From: Desulfurobacterium sp. | GTDB lineage: Bacteria; Aquificota; Aquificia; Desulfurobacteriales; Desulfurobacteriaceae | Reading direction: 5' to 3' | Assembly (NCBI GenBank): GCA_026988135.1 | Contig: JALSLT010000118.1 | Location: 1-5,446 of the forward strand | DNA: 5,446 nt | Shown here: positions 4,952 through 5,446 of the stretch, piece after piece | How the letters are laid out: the number at the start of each line of letters is the position of its first letter | Position numbering within the stretch: position 1 is the stretch's first letter | Translations under genes and position numbers: made by a program | Notes under the pieces: generated by a model | Seen by the model: the letters and a program-made list of their open reading frames with translations, nothing else | The model's database searches: none | What the model was told of the DNA's origin: nothing

Positions 4952-5284
4952 ATGAAAGTTTTTGGACCGGAACCGGAAGGAAAAAGGAAGCATTCTCCAG
5001 TAGTTGAAGCACCTGTTAAAGTTAAGAAGGGCGAATGGTTTGATGTGAAAGTTGTTGTTGGTAAGGACATTCCTCACCCAAACACAAAGGAACATTGGAT
5101 AGAGTTTGTATCTTTATGGGCAGGAAACTTTTTAGTTGCAAAAGCGTCTTTTGAAGCTGAAAAGGCGGCTTCTGAAGTTGTATTTAAGGTGAAGCTTGAA
5201 GAGACAGCTACATTAACAGCACATGCTTACTGTAACCTTCACGGTCTCTGGCACAGCGAAGAAGTGACAGTTGAAGTTGAGTAA
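4952..5284 (+). CDS. Superoxide reductase, one-iron neelaredoxin/desulfoferrodoxin C-terminal-domain type
   Basis: A 110-aa cytosolic non-haem iron enzyme that reduces superoxide to hydrogen peroxide without making oxygen, typical of anaerobes. All five ligands of the Fe(His)4Cys centre are present: His14 (KHSPV), His42 and His48 in IPHPNTKEHWI (40-50), Cys94 and His97 in CNLHGLW (94-100). There is no N-terminal desulforedoxin Cys4 domain, so it is the one-iron class, slightly shorter than P. furiosus SOR (124 aa). The loop Lys that steers superoxide is kept (Lys13), but the Glu normally just before it (EKH) is Arg12 (RKH). No signal peptide. The ATG follows AAGGAGG by 5 bases, and the gene has its own likely promoter with a Fur-like site, plus a terminator directly after it. 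Electrons probably come from a rubredoxin or similar donor not in the window. The SoxZ-like or SoxYZ alternative is ruled out by the Fe-ligand set. Confidence 0.93.
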   Translation: MKVFGPEPEGKRKHSPVVEAPVKVKKGEWFDVKVVVGKDIPHPNTKEHWIEFVSLWAGNFLVAKASFEAEKAASEVVFKVKLEETATLTAHAYCNLHGLWHSEEVTVEVE

Positions 5285-5289
5285 TTTTT

Positions 5290-5311
5290 AAGGGGGCAAA
5301 GCCCCCTTTTT
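5290..5311 (+). terminator. Rho-independent terminator after the superoxide reductase gene
   Basis: AAGGGGGC, an AAA loop, then GCCCCCTT: an 8-bp stem with a GC-rich core ending in a TTTTT run (5307-5311), beginning 6 bases after the stop codon. It closes the suf/superoxide reductase unit. On the minus strand the stem is followed by TTAAAAATT, with no proper T tract, so it is probably weaker for the convergent gene that ends at 5314. Confidence 0.9.
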
Positions 5312-5313
5312 GG

Positions 5314-5446
5314 TTAAAAATGGCGATATGATATTTTTGCCTTTCCTTCCTTAAAATAATTTATAGCCTCTTCTGCGTTTTCAATTTCAGGGGGTAGTTT
5401 GTAAACAGCTATCTTTCTCATAATAAGCTTTAAAAATGGAGCTTCA
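5314..5446 (-). CDS. Unidentified protein, C-terminal fragment (gene enters from the right edge)
   Basis: On the minus strand a frame is open from the right edge to TAA at 5314-5316, giving 43 residues that begin EAPFLKLIMRKIAVYKLPPE and end KISYRHF. The segment is charged and looks like an ordinary helical C-terminus. I recognise no family. An in-frame ATG at 5419-5421 has no good ribosome binding site, so a longer gene starting outside the window is more likely than a 35-aa peptide. It converges on the suf/superoxide reductase unit, with the terminator 2 bp beyond its stop. Confidence 0.5.
   Translation of the reverse strand, partial: EAPFLKLIMRKIAVYKLPPEIENAEEAINYFKEGKAKISYRHF

Noticed and set aside
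5290..5311. The hairpin as a bidirectional terminator
   Set aside because: On the minus strand the stem is followed by TTAAAAATT instead of a T run, so only the plus-strand function is well supported.

Overview
The window is AT-rich bacterial DNA with tightly packed genes, strong AAGGAGG-type ribosome binding sites and Lys/Glu/Ile/Val-rich proteins. An oxygen-sensitive gene set (superoxide reductase, a two-gene SufC/SufB iron-sulfur system, and an apparent radical SAM enzyme of a type I associate with archaea and deep-branching bacteria) suggests a strictly anaerobic, probably thermophilic bacterium. My guess is the Aquificota/Desulfurobacterium type, but nothing in the window proves the taxon.

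Layout. Two transcription units diverge from a 199-bp intergenic region (3019-3217). On the minus strand, reading leftwards: a GTG-started 475-aa TrkA-type NAD-binding protein fused to universal-stress-protein (USP) domains; a 390-aa CPA2-type cation/proton antiporter starting at a TAATG junction; and the first 146 codons of a probable B12-binding-type radical SAM protein, which starts with TTG inside the antiporter gene and runs off the left edge. On the plus strand: a possible 32-aa leader ORF ending in TGATG at the sufC start; sufC; sufB (ATGA overlap); a 55-bp gap with an extended -10 promoter and a dyad; a one-iron superoxide reductase; and a strong intrinsic terminator. The C-terminal end of an unidentified minus-strand gene lies beyond the terminator, convergent with the operon.

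How the genes fit together. The right half looks like an iron-sulfur cluster and oxygen-defence module: the SufC ATPase and a short SufB form a scaffold complex, and the superoxide reductase removes the superoxide that destroys such clusters. Both the region before sufC and the region before the superoxide reductase gene contain a near-identical 15-bp element (AATT..TATCAATAA), and the second copy sits in a Fur-like 19-mer just downstream of a promoter. Shared regulation is therefore a reasonable hypothesis. The left half looks like a split cation efflux system in which the nucleotide-sensing subunit is a separate protein carrying USP domains, translationally linked to its membrane antiporter.

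The most notable points are an Arg in place of the usual active-site-loop Glu in the superoxide reductase, a Gly-Glu in place of the usual Gln/Asn/Asp-Asp pair in the antiporter, the TrkA-USP fusion, the coupled micro-ORF before sufC, and the repeated operator-like element. No mobile elements, CRISPR arrays, tRNAs or rRNAs were seen.
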